64,000 bases of DNA, taken from positions 14,205,655-14,269,654 of the forward strand of contig CM060081.1 in NCBI GenBank assembly GCA_030533445.1, read 5' to 3'. The position numbers were made by a program, and so were the translations under genes. The stretch comes from Cyprinodon diabolis. Lineage: Eukaryota > Chordata > Actinopteri > Cyprinodontiformes > Cyprinodontidae. The notes under the pieces were generated by a model. That model had not been told where the DNA came from. It did not search any database and was given only the letters and a program-made list of their open reading frames with translations. This document shows positions 41,440-54,478 of this stretch, in pieces; the stretch's first letter is position 1, and the number at the start of each line of letters is the position of its first letter.

Positions 41440-41737
41440 AGGTATAGTGTAGGATTTTTGAAAAGACCTGCCATCTCCACTTTAAAAATAATCCTGTACC
41501 TGCTTCTGAGAGGGAATGCCTAATAAACGCGTGCACGCTCTGTTTAAAAGTTTCTGTTTGCATTGCTCCTATAAGCTTACTTTCCAAAAGAAGATTTGCA
41601 ACTTTTCCACTATGTCAGACTCCTCACTGGTAAGTGAAAATGGGGATGAAAAATGGGTATCAACAGAATGATTGACAATTAGGAGGACCACTCATTTGGA
41701 TGATCCACCCGGAAAAAGAACATCCTCTACTATACCT
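41440..41737 (-). mobile_element. second copy of the 23031 TTAA element, 298 bp, uninterrupted
   Basis: Left end AGGTATAGTGTAGGATTTTT; right end, reversed, AGGTATAGTAGAGGATGTTC. Flanks TTAT (41436-41439) and TTAA (41738-41741). It aligns with 23031-23575 in reverse orientation across its length and lacks the 169-bp insert, giving an empty-site reference for that insertion. No coding capacity. Confidence 0.8.
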
Positions 41738-41741
41738 TTAA

Positions 41742-44700
41742 GTAAGATAAATAGGCATCGACTCAATAGTTTAGGTGTAAAAAAAAACCCACTAGACATA
41801 CCCTAAAAAAGCAGGCACTCTAATACTGTAAAAAAAATCTCACCTGTGTAAGTTCAATGACGTCCACCTATATATACTTAAGAATTTTTCAGGAATGGTA
41901 AAACTGCAATTCCCATTCGTGTTCAGCCATTGAATTTAGAAAATGCAGACTTACAGATCATCCGTCATTTATGTTTTGCTCTGTGGGGTAACAAGAACAT
42001 CTATATCTTCCAGTTCACATTTGTAGAGAATTTATAGAAATAGAAGAACTGGATGCTCAGCAGCAAGATTTAGTGAGCATTTTTCTGTGTGACAAGTCAA
42101 AGTGGTTCCTTTATCATCCCTACAAACTCAACTGACTCCAGCAAAGGTCATTTCCTCCAAGCTCATATTGAAATGACCGGCTGTAGATAACTTGTGACAG
42201 GAGCCTCTTCTTCCTTACTGCCCCAAGCCTTGCCTAACAATGATTAATGATGATTGATCTAATTTATTACAGGAGTAACAACTTCCAGGACTTAATAAAT
42301 CTTGACGGGGGGTTGTGAATACAAACACATATAGCCGAACGGTGGCCATAAATTGCTGAGAAAAACGAGGAGAAGTAGAAAAAGCAAGCATAAGCACATA
42401 CTGTAATGTAAGGATACCAGATTATCTGAGATGTCGATGTCTAGATTGATACCTATCATAAGATTTCATCTGCAGCTAAAGCCATGTTGGACGGAAAAGG
42501 AAATATTGACACGGTTTGGATTTTTAACCCGAGGTGTTACAGTGTTTTAACCCTTTGCTCAAGTAAAACAAGTAAAGAGGATGGACAGTGATGGAAGCAT
42601 GATATAATCTAACTTTTGGCTTTGATTACTTTGCCTAAACAATAACAAGATAAAGGAAGAAACAGCTTTGGATGTCTTTTATCCTGGACGTTGTTTTTTA
42701 GATTTCAGATAGTTTTTTTGTTCTATTCAGAGTATCCACCACACTTACTTGTGAATTTGGCGCTATATAAATAAACTGAATTGAAAACTTAGTGGTGAAT
42801 GAGATGATGTGACTGCAAAAACAATCTAGAAATAAGTAAAAATGTGTTAAGTTACTGTATTTATCCTTAATTTGAGCAGGTAAATAAGATTATTTGTCAA
42901 TGATACACTTGTTTTCTGGGAATATAGCTGAATAACTTTGTTGTCACAATATCAACTACTGCAATCGTAACGGACCACTTGGATCCTGCATTTGTAAGAT
43001 ATATTTTACGTGTCATACATACTAATTATGCACAACAATAATATTTTTGACCTGGTGGTGGGCATTTTATATAGTATATAGAACATGGGAGCCTTGAAAA
43101 GGTTTTAAAAAACGAATACATTTAATTTGCTTTACCTGAAACTGTGTGTTTCTTCAGTTAAGCCTCAGACATTTTGGCAACAAACAGAAATTATTTGAAA
43201 AAAACACAATCATCCTTGTTTATGTCCCAAGATCTAACTGCTCTTTAAAAGATGTTGAAAGAAGTGAATTGGACAGGGTTTAAGAGAGGACCCAAGAATG
43301 AGGACTGTCTAGACAGATTGCATAGAGAGGAATGATCAAGAACCTTCTCTTTGTAAATATTTAATAAATGTAAATATTACTTGAACTTCATTTCCTTTTA
43401 TAACCCAGTCACTAATTTAAAGACAAGTTTATTCACACAGACTGTTGTTTTAAGGCCTTTTTTATTTTGGAGATCTTTTCACTTAATGAAAAGACAAAAG
43501 TTAAGATAATAATATTACTTTATACACATCTCTGTGTTTTTAATTTGAGTAAAATGTAAAAAAAAAAAGAAAGAAATTGTATATACGGTAACCTTTTTAC
43601 CAATAGTTGCTCCTTCAACTGAGCGACATTACTCTCAAATTGTCTGTGTGTTGGTTTGTTCTCGGTGGAACCACATTTGCTGTGAGCCTCAGGCCCCGAA
43701 AAATCTTGACTCTGCTGCTGTCACTCTTGTGCACTGTAGGACTCTGTGGATGATGAGTGTGTGACTGTGATGAGGCACCACTACTGTCCTTGTTCCCTTA
43801 TTCCCTCGGTCATTGTGCACACAGGCTACTTACATGAGTCAGGTGTATGTTTATTCATGTGCTTAATTCTTAGACAGGTCACATATTTTATTTGTCTGGG
43901 TAGATGGGGAGGGTTGGACTGTCTGCTCTCTGGCTTGCTTCTGAGTACTATCTACAAAATTTGACAACAGCACATTGTCTGTTTGTTCAAACACCTCAGG
44001 GTGTTCAGGCACAAAAAGCTGCATAATCACTGCGTAGCCTCCCATCCTCAGCCATGCCAGTGTGTCATAGAAGATGCAAATCTAAGCATAACAAGTAGTA
44101 TTTTGTTTTAAAAATGTGTATCTGTTATCTAGTTTACATTTTGCCTTGCTGTTATTAAAAACTTTAGCATATTTCATTGGGAGGTTTCTGTAAAAGAAAA
44201 AAGTCTTTTTTTGTTGTTGAATCTAATGGTATATATTCAAACTAGAAAAGTCATTTGGTCCACCTGTTTAGTCAAGCCATAAAAATAAATTTGCATACAT
44301 TGTATTTATTTAGTTCGATTAGCTTTTGCATTATAATGTTTTGCAACTTAACTATAGTTTCTAAGAAAGCCACTCGTGTGATGGCTGTTGTTCTCATTCT
44401 ATAGTAATGACTAAGGCAAGACGCCACAAATCCGGAAATAAAGAAAAACAGCTTAGAAGTCCTGCAGGCAGCACCTGCTTTTGGAACATTCCCAATGTTA
44501 TTATATACAAATATTTTATTACGTATATATTATAAACTTTTAAATAATTGTGAATTTCAAAGGTAGCTCATTCAGTGCAGGTTTTCCATTTGTTTCTTTT
44601 TCTAATTTTGGTAGATGCATCGTTTAAGCCATAAGAGAAACACAGTATTGCAGCAAAATTGCTAAGTAACCGACCACTGATCAGATATAAATTCAGAACT

Positions 44701-44949
44701 TTGTTTACTGCTATGGCAGCTTATTAAGTCCAAAGGGATGCATAGTAGTTTGGTTGGATCCATATTCAGAGCAAAAGAGTCGGTTTGGTTCATTCAAGGG
44801 TTTGCTTGAGTGTACTTTCACCTGCATGAAAGGTCCAGACCAATAGAGAAAGCAAAATCTGGTCTTTTTAAAACAGAACTGAACTGGTTTGTGTGAAAAC
44901 ACCCTTATGAAAGAAACATCAAAATGAAGGCCAGGCATATGACCTATAT
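41742..44949. other. non-coding stretch, one retroposon tail
   Basis: Only the LINE/SINE tail at 42750-42785 is recognised. No gene. Confidence 0.45.
42750..42785 (+). mobile_element. severely truncated LINE/SINE 3' tail
   Basis: GTGAATTTGGCGCTATATAAATAAACTGAATTG matches the 3' end of the insert at 23299-23467. ACACTTA before it and AAACTTA after it may be a worn target duplication. Confidence 0.65.
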
Positions 44950-45475
44950 GGTTTATAAGCTAAAAAAGTTATCAGTCAGAAAAGCAGATACAAGGCCCCT
45001 GATAACTCTGGAGAAGCTGATGAAACTGCTCATGTTGACACAAATATAAACTGCAAGTAGAAAGCCACATATGAAATAGACCCATAACTACAATTTATTG
45101 CCATAATGGTGGCAGAATAATGCTGTGGGATTTTTTTTTTATAGCAGCATTCTTGTTTATTAGAATAGCTCTGTTAAATTCAAGACCTAAATGCAGCTGA
45201 AAAGGTAGAATTAAAAATGAAATTTCTCAGACTTAATGTTCAGTCTGAATTAGCCTAAGCTATTTTTTTTCCATATGCAAGGCTGGTAGAAATAGGGGCT
45301 GAACACAAATGCAAGCTACACATTTCAGTTATCTATTTTCCTTCCACTTGATCCTCTAATTCTTTTATCTGTTGCACAAAATCAGAGTATATTTTTATGG
45401 AATTTTGTGGATTTATGTTGACAAAATGTGGAAAGTTCTTTGAGAGCTTTAGATGTAATTGATGCCTTCGATGAA
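44950..45475 (+). pseudogene. 3' part of a decayed Tc1 element, plus strand
   Basis: Pieces in the correct order include GGCCCCTGATAACTCTGGAG (44994-45013) and ATGGTGGCAGAATAATGCTG (45105-45124, from the region encoding the GGGSIMLWG-type motif). Then come ACAAATGCAAGCTACACATTTCAG (45304-45327), TTTTCCTTCCACTTGATC (45337-45354) and TGACAAAATGTGGAAAG (45419-45435), which belong to the long right inverted repeat. It is the same family as 10508-12080. No open frame survives and the outer tip is not clear. Confidence 0.6.
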
Positions 45476-48400
45476 TGTGTGCCAATGTTGTTCAAACCTT
45501 TAGTCTGGGCTAAATGTTTAGAGGCAGGGATGCTGGCAGAGAAGGATGCTAAAGAGAAAAAGAGCAAAGAAGAGGTGTAACCTAATAGAGGTGGATAGTT
45601 TCCTGCCTGAGCGAGATTGCCCTCCATCTTACTTACGTCCAGTTTGCTCAATTTCCTCCATGTGTGGCAGAGCACCTGAGGTCTGGCTGTAGCCTCACAA
45701 AGCTCCACTAAAGTAATAGCCAATCGTCCTCTCCCTACTCCCAATCTGGGCATAGAAAAAAAGGCCTTGTGCTTTGTTTAAGATTTCCAGCGAGCAACCT
45801 CTGTTAGACACAGACCATTATAAGAGCACACTGGCGTAACAGTTAAAAAGGAAAAGTTGTCTTTGAGTTTGTTTCAACCAAACAGAGTCATACAGCTGTT
45901 ATGTAGCATGGCATCACTCACCTTCCATATCTTTTTTTTTAAGTATCCTCTTATGATAACTTTGATGTCAGAAATCCTCCTCATCAGAGCATTATCCAAA
46001 GTGGGTGCAGTTTGTGGGAGCAGAAACAGCGCTGTGATAACAGCAACAGCAGAGCAGTAAGTTGCAGAGCTGTTACTGATGCTTTGATGTCTTTTCATAT
46101 TATCCACCTACTCAACATCTTTGTCTTCCCTGTGTTTGTTGAAGAAGTCATATGCAATTATCAGGCACCTCTTGTTGTGGCGTCAACCAATCTCTCATCT
46201 GCCAGATACCTAATTCTCCTTTCAACTTGGAGTCCTAATTGGCTCAAACCAAATTAAAACGTTGCTGCTGAAGACTTCTAATCTTGTAAAAGGGCTAAGA
46301 AAGGGGGCAGTTTCATATTTTTCAGTTTAAATTGTATTCAGAAGTTTTTATATAAAATTACTTTAATAAAGCAGTCATTTGTTATTAGTATAGCCACTCT
46401 TTTGCTTCTACTCTGGTTCCTTGGCACTTGTTTATAAAAAGGAAAAATGTATAAAATGAGAGTAGCAACATTTTAATGGGATCAAGAAATACTTTTCTCT
46501 GAAGGCCCTAAATTAAATCTGTTTCAACTGAGGAGTCACCTAATTAGTAAATATATTCCACCTTGAAAGTTTGTTGGAAAACATTGATAAAATAAAAAAC
46601 ATCATGAAGATACAGGAAGACAGCAGGCACTGTGACACGCCTTTGGGCCGAATATTTTACAGATGAAGCAGGACCTTGAGGGGAGATGGTACATCTGTCT
46701 GTTTGGTGCATCTATTGTGAAAAGCTTGCCAAAAAAAACGCTGTAACCAGACAGATCATGGTCTGCATGTAATAAGTCCTCTGCTGCAAAAGCCTCCTTA
46801 TGTATTGTTAGTTTGAAATAAGTGTGATCAAAACAAGAGATTAGTTACAAACTCCAATTAATTTTATATTCATTTTAATCCTAATTCAAAACAAAAGAAA
46901 CTTCACCAGAAATAAGTTCTACTGATCAGTTTTATAGTATTATACAAAGTGTTACATTGAAAAAAGATGTACTATAACACACTTTCAACGGTTTTTGAAC
47001 AGCCCCTCAATTATGTGCTTTATTATTGAATTAAATTTATAAAAACGCATTATAAGCCTAAAACCTATATGCATAATGACGAATTGGAATTAAAGCATCA
47101 CTACAGATTGAAATGAATTTCAAATCAAGTGGTGGTTTTCACTAAAGTCATTGCCTCTACTGCTACTCCTCATGTAGCTCTGCTTCATGTGTGTTTTTTT
47201 GCTAATTGTGCCTATGTTACCGGCTCCAACACATACAGAGCTGCACCCTAAACTTGTGCTATTTGATGACATTTGATGTTCTTAAACTGATTCTGTTTCG
47301 TCTCTCTTCAATAATGACTGAAATATGTCTTTGGAACTGTCTCGTTCTACACTGTTGTCATGAATGTCATGAATGAGCGCAACAGTCACTAAATAGTTGT
47401 ATGGAATATCTGATTTTTTCAGGAAGATTTCAACTAGATTGTTTTACACCTGCTTGTCTCATAACAGTGTTTTCAACAGTATTTTATCAGTGCTATTTTT
47501 ACATAGATATATACAAACAAATAATAAGAAAGGGATGTCACAAGCAATTTAAGTCAGGGTTAGTTTATAGAAGTAGTGTAGAATGGCTGCAAAATTACCA
47601 ACAAATTGAAAATTGTGTTTCTTTTAAGCTCTCCAAAAAATCTTTGGTTGGAAGAAGCAAGCTATGTACTGGGCAAAACAAGCCACATGGAAAATGATGT
47701 CATAATTGCAATAATCTTCTGCCTGTAATGATGAAATAATGCTGTAATGAGAAGTTGCATGACAGGTTCAGTAGATATTCACACCTTTGCAAGGCCTTCT
47801 ATAGTTGACTTTAGTTTCATTGATTTATTAATTGAAAATAATAATAGCACCAGCCTGTGAGACAGCACGGATAGCACATTGGTCTTTTTTTACATAAAGA
47901 TTTGCATTCTGTCCAATATCTGTTTTGGGATTGCTGCAGAAGAGACAGAGACAGATTCAGCACATAGCAACATCCCAAGGGCCTGATCTTTCTGGTCAAA
48001 CAGGAAAGGAGCTGCAGGTGAATCGTTAGGAAATTCAAACCCTTAAAAATCACGGCACAAATCAATGCGCAGAACTGCCTGTAAAGAACACCGGATAAAA
48101 CAGCCTTCGACTTCCCGATTGCTGCACTATCAACATTTCAAGTTGATATGAAGAGAACAGTGGCACACTGGGAAATCCACTTTGGCCCTGTCCATCATGC
48201 AGGAAAGATATGAGCTGCCATGATAAAGAAGCAATAACGCTCACATACGATGCAAGCATGCAAACTACACACACAAGTCCCGGTTCACATTCATGTCCAT
48301 GTTTCCATATTCATATTTTGAACTCTAGGATCTTGTAAGCTGTAAATCCATTTGATACAAAACATCAGGGGAGGAATATAAGCACTTTTGCGATACAGCT

Positions 48401-49453
48401 GCTTTTTTACTTCCCCAGCTTCTTCCCCTGCTCCTTAATTCACATCGCTGCGAAGGAATCCAATCTTGATATGTACGGTAGCATATCAGCGAGCGCTTTT
48501 AATGTCTCCTGTTTCTCCACTTTAGAATGGTAAATCATTGCTAACCTCCTTAGGCTAACACCTACAGAAAAGGCTGAGAGGTACAGCAGACTGTTATCCT
48601 GAAAAGAATCCAGTTGAAAGAAGGAAGATCAGACAGGCTGGGTTTTTTCCTCTCTCCAAATAGGCGCCTTTTAAGCTAATGCCTATAAATGGTGGATTAA
48701 ACAAGGAGGCTCTTGTTGTTACAGGGGTTTTGCGGAGAGACCCAAAAGGTCTGTGGGTGCAATGAGAATCAGATTCAGATAGTGTCTGACAGTTAGGAAG
48801 ATGCAAGAGGGAGTAGGAGTTTGAGTTTCAACACAAGAAGCCATTCAACACACACTGTAAATAATGCAGGCATAGACACAAATCTCTCTCAACATTATCT
48901 AGGATACCATATACGTCTCTTCTCTCCCGTTAATTGCAGCACCAAGATAAATCAACGTGACAAGTTTAAGCAGGGTAAACCTTTATCATACTTTAGATGT
49001 GATACTTTTAAAGTAAGGCTCCTGATTCAGTGCTGCCTCTGGGGAGCTAACTATACAAACCGAGCAGACAGAGAGAGTGAGCTAGACTGCATCAAATAGG
49101 GGGAATCACAGAGAAACAGATGGTGGTACGCTGCATGTTTACACTGCCAGTCTCAACTGGTGAGACCTAAAACACACTCACACTGGTGGACTCCCAAATC
49201 ACTCCCATTAGAGTGAGTCAGACAAGAGAGTTGGCCAGCGTCTAGAGAACATCAAGAACGCTTGTTTTGCCATCAATGTAACGTCTAGCTCAAGAGATGA
49301 TCTTCGTTTACTGCCATTGCTCAGACTTAGTGAAGAGAACTTGTTTTCATGTTAAGTTTTCCTGTTGAAGAGGGAGACTTTACGTTACTGTCTGCATGCT
49401 AAAAGATTTGTTACATTTTGGATTAAATGTCAGTTGGCGTGCCACCAATCGAC
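45476..49453. other. 4 kb non-coding stretch, nothing firm
   Basis: No gene recognised. A weak Tc1-tip-like TTCACACCTTTGCAAGG occurs near 47780-47796. 48370-48560 is mixed-composition single-copy-looking sequence. Neither supports a call. Confidence 0.4.
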
Positions 49454-49791
49454 TTTAAAGGAAATGTCTGGTCAACAGGGAACAATCAATGAATCACTAT
49501 TTATACCTAAGACTTATATGTTCCTGGTGATTTAATGAATTTAGTGTTAATCATAAAAAAATAAATAAATAAAAGTAATATTTTTTGTTGCAATCACTGA
49601 GTCTGGGAACAGCCATTTTTGCCCAAATAAAGTAATACCTCACTCCTGACGTCACGGTGAGGTAAGCTGAGCGCCATTCTACAAGCAAAATGAATGGGAA
49701 GCATTATACACGCCTACAATTAACAACAGTTATTTAAGATTTTGAGAGGACTTAGCCAATCAAATGTGCTAGAGCTATAGTTAAAGTGACA

Positions 49792-50022
49792 ATGCCCACG
49801 TACGTGGCAGTTGGTTGTTGCAATATATTGGGTAATAGTGATAAAACAATTATTATTTCACCTTTCCGATTCATGATCCGCCACGGGTTTGTCGTTAGAT
49901 TGCCAACTTGAAGAGGGAGGATTTGCCATCGAACTTCCGGACAGAGAAAAAAACATGTAATATGTAGCCATCATTTCGAAGAAGAATGTTTTTCAGTACC
50001 ACACAACCAATGTTTAGATTAA
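49792..50022 (+). pseudogene. THAP-domain reading frame, broken
   Basis: Starting at ATG 49792, one frame gives MPTYVAVGCCN near the start and, after a TGA stop, CSHHFEEECF near the end. These are the first and last parts of a THAP zinc-binding domain (C2CH type), which ends in C-x2-H followed by F(E)E..CF. The middle part IANLKREDLPSNF is readable only in another frame, so at least two frameshifts or indels have occurred. The first zinc-binding cysteine is replaced by valine. THAP domains occur in P-element and Kolobok transposases as well as in host proteins. A TTTAAAGGAAATG word at 49453 could be the TTAA-flanked left end of a Kolobok-like element, but I could not find the right end. Confidence 0.65.
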
Positions 50023-52225
50023 TTCTTACTATGGCAATGTGATATTGCAGAGTATTCGCTGATTTGGGCTTATAATTCCCAAATCAAAAAGAAATGCTAT
50101 AAAATAATGTGACTAAAAAGAAGTACTTGCTTCGCTGATTTATTTTTTTTATAAAAAAAAAAAAAAGCCTTCCATTTTCCAGTTTCCCTATCACAACAGT
50201 ATACAGTACTTAGAGTTTGTTGTTTCAACATAGCAAAATAGTTTTGAAAATAAGTTGGTTTTCATGTTCCTGCAAGGTACTATATATTATATGAATTTCC
50301 CCTATTAATACACACCCTATGTAGCATTCAGAGTTTTTGTGTAACCAGCCTTGTCCTAAAGCCTGAGAAGCTTGTTCTCATTCAGAAGATGACACCGTCT
50401 CTTTCTGCACCTCTAAGTTCCTTAAATGTGCCAGTTGCTTTTGCTTGACAAGTATCTTAGAGATAAGCAAAGTCAAATAATGATTCATCCACATGTAATT
50501 ACGGCAGATTGTAATCAAATTATAGTTGCCATGTTTAAATCTTGTCCTTTGTGTTTTCTTGTTTAATCCATGCAAACTTTACATAGCTGTCTCCCTGTTC
50601 CCAATCTTCACAGAGCCAATGCCTTAACAAAATGATACATGCAGTGAACATGAAGTAATGATATTTCACAAAGGCTTTTTTCACCCTTAAGAACAAGCTA
50701 TCATGTCACTTGGAGAATCATATCTGCAACGACATGAGACCACTGCGCTTTAATGTTACAGTTAAGTCGGGATAGCATCATACTAAAAAAATCCTAATCT
50801 GAAATGCAGAAATTGCATCTGAATATGCAGACAGGAGGAATTGGATTTCATTATACTGAGATGTTTTTGACTGGAGGCATGGATGTGGAAGCATGGTATG
50901 TTTTTAAGCTGGTAAAGCAACTTATTATAATTAAAAACTGTAGCAGGAAAACAAAACATCAAAAAGAAGGAAAAGCTTTTAGGTAGAAAGGCAGGACTCA
51001 GAAACATTACTTTTAGAATTGGAAAGACTGAATCTAATTTTATGCTTTAAATGCGTTAGTCTGGTTGGTTCTGGCCTCCAACATTAATTACCCCCTGTGT
51101 GGCTTCTGATCCTTTACAAATTCTTCTTTTAAACTCTTAGGTTATTACCTTTTACTCTAAATATGCTTGCTAAAGAAAGTAATGGCATCTAATTATTCAT
51201 AAGAAAAATGTACCAACCCAGACTAGTGTTGATCTTAATTTTAATCATAGTATCAGTTAAAATAAATCCTCTGACTTAGAAAAATATAAATCCTGTTGCG
51301 TTTAAAAAGGACACATGAGGCTGAGAGAGCATGTTGCATCTTTTGGGTTTTTGAAATAATAATATCCATTAGTAGTATAGCCTTGGAGGTGTAATTAGGC
51401 AGCTACCTGGCAAATTCCCTCTGATGCCAAAGTTTTAAAAGCTCACTAGGCTTGAAAGAAAAGGAGCCAAAGAGTAAGAAATCATTTAATTCTTTATATA
51501 ATCTACTGTCTGTACACGGTATAAAGAAAATCTTTTTTTAAGCACCAAATACCACCTCTAAGCCATTCTCCACAGAGAGTAAACAATGGCAGAATTCAGC
51601 CCCTCAGTTTTTCCCTCCAGCCTCTGTGTGTTGTGTTGTGTTGAATGTTGTCAGTACGCTTTAAACAATATGTGAGAGAAATATGTCCAACAAAGCATTT
51701 AGCATCACCTGCTTCTAAAAAAGTATGACTTCTTTATGTAACAATTAACTGAAATGCATATGACAGCTTTAAAACAATTCAAAGGCCATGTCAAGACAGC
51801 ATGGGAATAAATAGCATCTTTGACTTGGTAGCTGTTAAGCTAAAATGATGCTACTGGCTGTGAAGAGAACAGCATGTGTTCCCTTTAAATTCTCCTTCAC
51901 ACCTCTGGTGTCTAGTGTGGTTCTGAATTGTAATTTAATTTTAAATCATTTAACATGCTGCATTGGATGTGACTTAACACACCACAAAATTCTGTAGTAA
52001 AGATAGACTCTGAGTTCCTTTAGGTCAAAGTGAGACCTAAATGAATCCATACAGAAAATGTTACAGTAGAATAACGCTTTTAGCTTAAAGGGTAACAGGT
52101 TTATGGCTTTACATAAAAAAACAAAAATTATTTAATCAAGATAAAATAAGGCTATATACACCACGCTTCCCTCCCATTTGATAGTCCTTTTTAAGCCTAA
52201 ATACAACCCACCCTCATCAATCTAT
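50023..52225. other. non-coding stretch
   Basis: No gene recognised. A run of 14 A lies near 50152-50165 and a TGTGTTGTGTTG patch near 51625-51650. Confidence 0.45.
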
Positions 52226-52670
52226 TGTTACGGCCCGGCTCAAATGACTGCAGCAAAAACAGGGAGGACACGGCAACCACAAACCTTTTTAGAGGCATTT
52301 CTTAAAGCTATATTCTCAGGTATAAGCTCAAGATATGCTTCCAGCAAGTGCTCTCTCCGTCTGGTATTCTCTCAGCTTGGTTCTTGCTGACCGATTCTGG
52401 ACTTCACCTCACCCCTGGTCCTCTCTAGTCTCTCTGGAGCCACTGGTGCCCTGAGCCTCGAACACACATGCACTTCATTGACACCTGGTACCATGATGAC
52501 ACAAGTCCTCATGGGTGGAACGGCACCCCTTAACTACCATTCAGGTGGCCACATAATCAGAAGCTCCTCCCACAATCAAGGACATGCATTGACAAACAAT
52601 TACCGGCCACTTGCCTCACAGCAGGGACATCACACTATCAATCATGTTCTTTATATGTTAACTGTAGAGA
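52226..52670 (-). mobile_element. probable LTR-derived repeat
   Basis: The low-coordinate end TGTTACGGCCCGGCTCAAAT and the following GACTGCAGCAAAAAC and GACACGGCAACCACAAACC look like a fish LTR read in reverse, one that normally ends GGCCGTAACA-like on the minus strand. The other end, near 52640-52670, is diverged and no duplication is seen. Assignment is from memory of similar repeats. Confidence 0.4.
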
Positions 52671-54119
52671 CTAAGAATACCATTTCAATATCTAGTATCA
52701 ACATTAAGGACTTTTGATGATGCATTTTTCAACTTTGCAGCGACATCTAAATACTCTCACAGCTTTAGCTTCTGCTCTGTTCACACGGTGTTATTGTAAA
52801 TAAACACAGAACGGATTTATTTAGTAACTGCAAAGTTTCATGGTGTTTTCACGGCAAACGTGAAAGCAACATGAAACTTAAAGCGTAAAGAAGCTATGAA
52901 GCTCAAAGCACAAAGTAAATAAAGCCAAGCTGTTTTCTAGTTTGATACTAAAGAACAGAACAGGTAACCAACTGGAGTGCAGCGCATCCAGAGCATCAAA
53001 CCAACTTGACCACAGTTTGATCCAGGTCCAAATTTCAGAGTTTAAGCGTTTTTGACCCCTAAAAAGACAAAAATAACAAAAAATATGCCCCCACAACACA
53101 GTTGCTTTTGAGTTATTTTTAACCAGTGTGTGTGGTCTTGTTTTACCTAAAATGTGGAGGAAGTATTTTGTAAAATATCCTACATGCTGGGACTTAACGT
53201 TACATATGGGGACATGGTCAAGTTCTTTTCTTTGAGTTGGGTACAGGTTTAGGACTAAGGTGTTAATTGAGTCTAGGTTAGGGTTAAGGTTAGGTATATG
53301 TTGTTAATAGTTAGGGTTAGGGTCTGGGTTAAGACATATAAAATAAATAAAAGTCAATGAAATGTTCCCATATGTCATAAAAATAAAGCAGTGTGTTTTT
53401 TGTGGGTGTGTGTGAGAGAGTGTAAAATGTAAATAATTTATATCTCTTTGTGCATAACACATTTTGTTCTCATCATACTGTAAGACATGTCATATTTAGT
53501 TTTGTCATACTTAGTATGGCATTTGAGTCAATAAGCAGGTCTGCTTCTCACAGACATGATTAGGTGTTTTGATGAGTTATAGTTATTTTTTCTGCTGCCA
53601 GAAAGCTACATATTTTGCATCCTGTTTGCTATGAGGCAATGCCGTATAAAAAAAACATGCATTAATTGAGCTTATCTGTGTTAATCCTAATTACCCATGC
53701 ACTCACTGGATGTTATGTGCTATTGTCATTAAACATCATTAACACCCAGCCCAGGAAAAAAGAAGCTTAAATAGAACTCAATAATCAGTTATTGTCACTT
53801 CAATTTGCCGCATCTACACATGGAAATCTGCAGATAGTTTATATTCCAGACTGTTTACCATCATTCCTAAACTTAATATGCAGTTGCTGTTTTACTATAC
53901 TAGGATTTGATTAATTGATTGATTACTCCAAATGAAAAGTGTTTTACATATCATAACAACATGATTGCAACCTAAGAACACTGTTAACTCACAGTTCTAG
54001 CTTCACGATTTGAATAAAAACTGGATAAGTCAGACATTTAGTGAGAACAACCTTTTCAATTTGTCTTACGTGGTTCTGCTGAAAAACATGTGCACAGTCT
54101 GGCAGGAAAAACACTGAAA
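52671..54119. other. non-coding stretch
   Basis: Apart from the GGGTTA-rich repeat at 53128-53420, nothing is recognised. 53680-53760 is ATTA-rich mixed sequence. Confidence 0.4.
53128..53420. repeat. fish dispersed repeat with interstitial TTAGGG words
   Basis: Begins GTGTGTGTGGTCTTGTTTTAC, has GGGGACATGGTCAAG, then a patch of GTTAGGGTTAAGGTTAGG at 53278-53325, and ends GCAGTGTGTTTTTTGTGGGTG. This order recalls a common fish repeat with GTCCCCA and GTGTGTG ends. The TTAGGG-like words belong to it and are not a telomere. Confidence 0.5.
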
Positions 54120-54122
54120 TTA

Positions 54123-54186
54123 ATTAAACGTTTTTTGGTTCCTCAAGGGTCCATTTTTGGGTCCCTCCTATTCAAAATCTATCTCC
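54123..54186 (+). pseudogene. short reverse transcriptase scrap
   Basis: Reads VPQGSIFGSLLFKIYL, matching the conserved GVPQGSILGPLLFxIYIND segment of non-LTR reverse transcriptases. Only about 20 residues are recognisable before unrelated sequence begins at 54190. Confidence 0.7.
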
Positions 54187-54189
54187 AGC

Positions 54190-54478
54190 AGTCCATGGGT
54201 GAGAAGCGGGGTACACCCTGCCCTGGACAGGTCAGCAGTCCGTTGCAGGGCAACACAGAGACATACAACCATACACAAACACCCTCACACCTAAGGGCAA
54301 TTTAGAGATGCCAATTAACCTAACAGTAATGCATTGGACTGTGGAAGGAAGCCAGCGTACCTGGAAACATCCCATGCATGCACTGGGACAAAACGCAAAC
54401 TCCATGCATAAAGACACCTGACTGGTAATCAAATCAAAGCAACAGTGCTACAACCGCCCCATTGTGCCGCCCTGTTTG
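54190..54478 (-). mobile_element. tRNA-derived SINE, minus strand, diverged
   Basis: Read on the minus strand it starts GGGCGGCACAATGGGGCGG (worn A-box region, 54474 down), then GTAGCACTGTTGC, GGAGTTTGCGTTTTGTCC, CTTCCTTCCACAGTCCAATG, TTAGGTTAATTGGCATCTC and CCAGGGCAGGGTGTACCCCG. This is the order seen in a very widespread vertebrate repeat with a GTGGTTAGCACTG head. The B-box has decayed (TTGATTACCAGTC where GGTTCGAATCC would be). It lies directly against the reverse transcriptase scrap. Confidence 0.7.

Noticed and set aside
47780..47796. Tc1-tip-like TTCACACCTTTGCAAGG
   Set aside because: Too short and isolated; no interior Tc1 sequence could be recognised beside it.
53278..53325. Telomere-like TTAGGG words
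   Set aside because: Irregular and embedded in a dispersed repeat, not a tandem telomeric tract.
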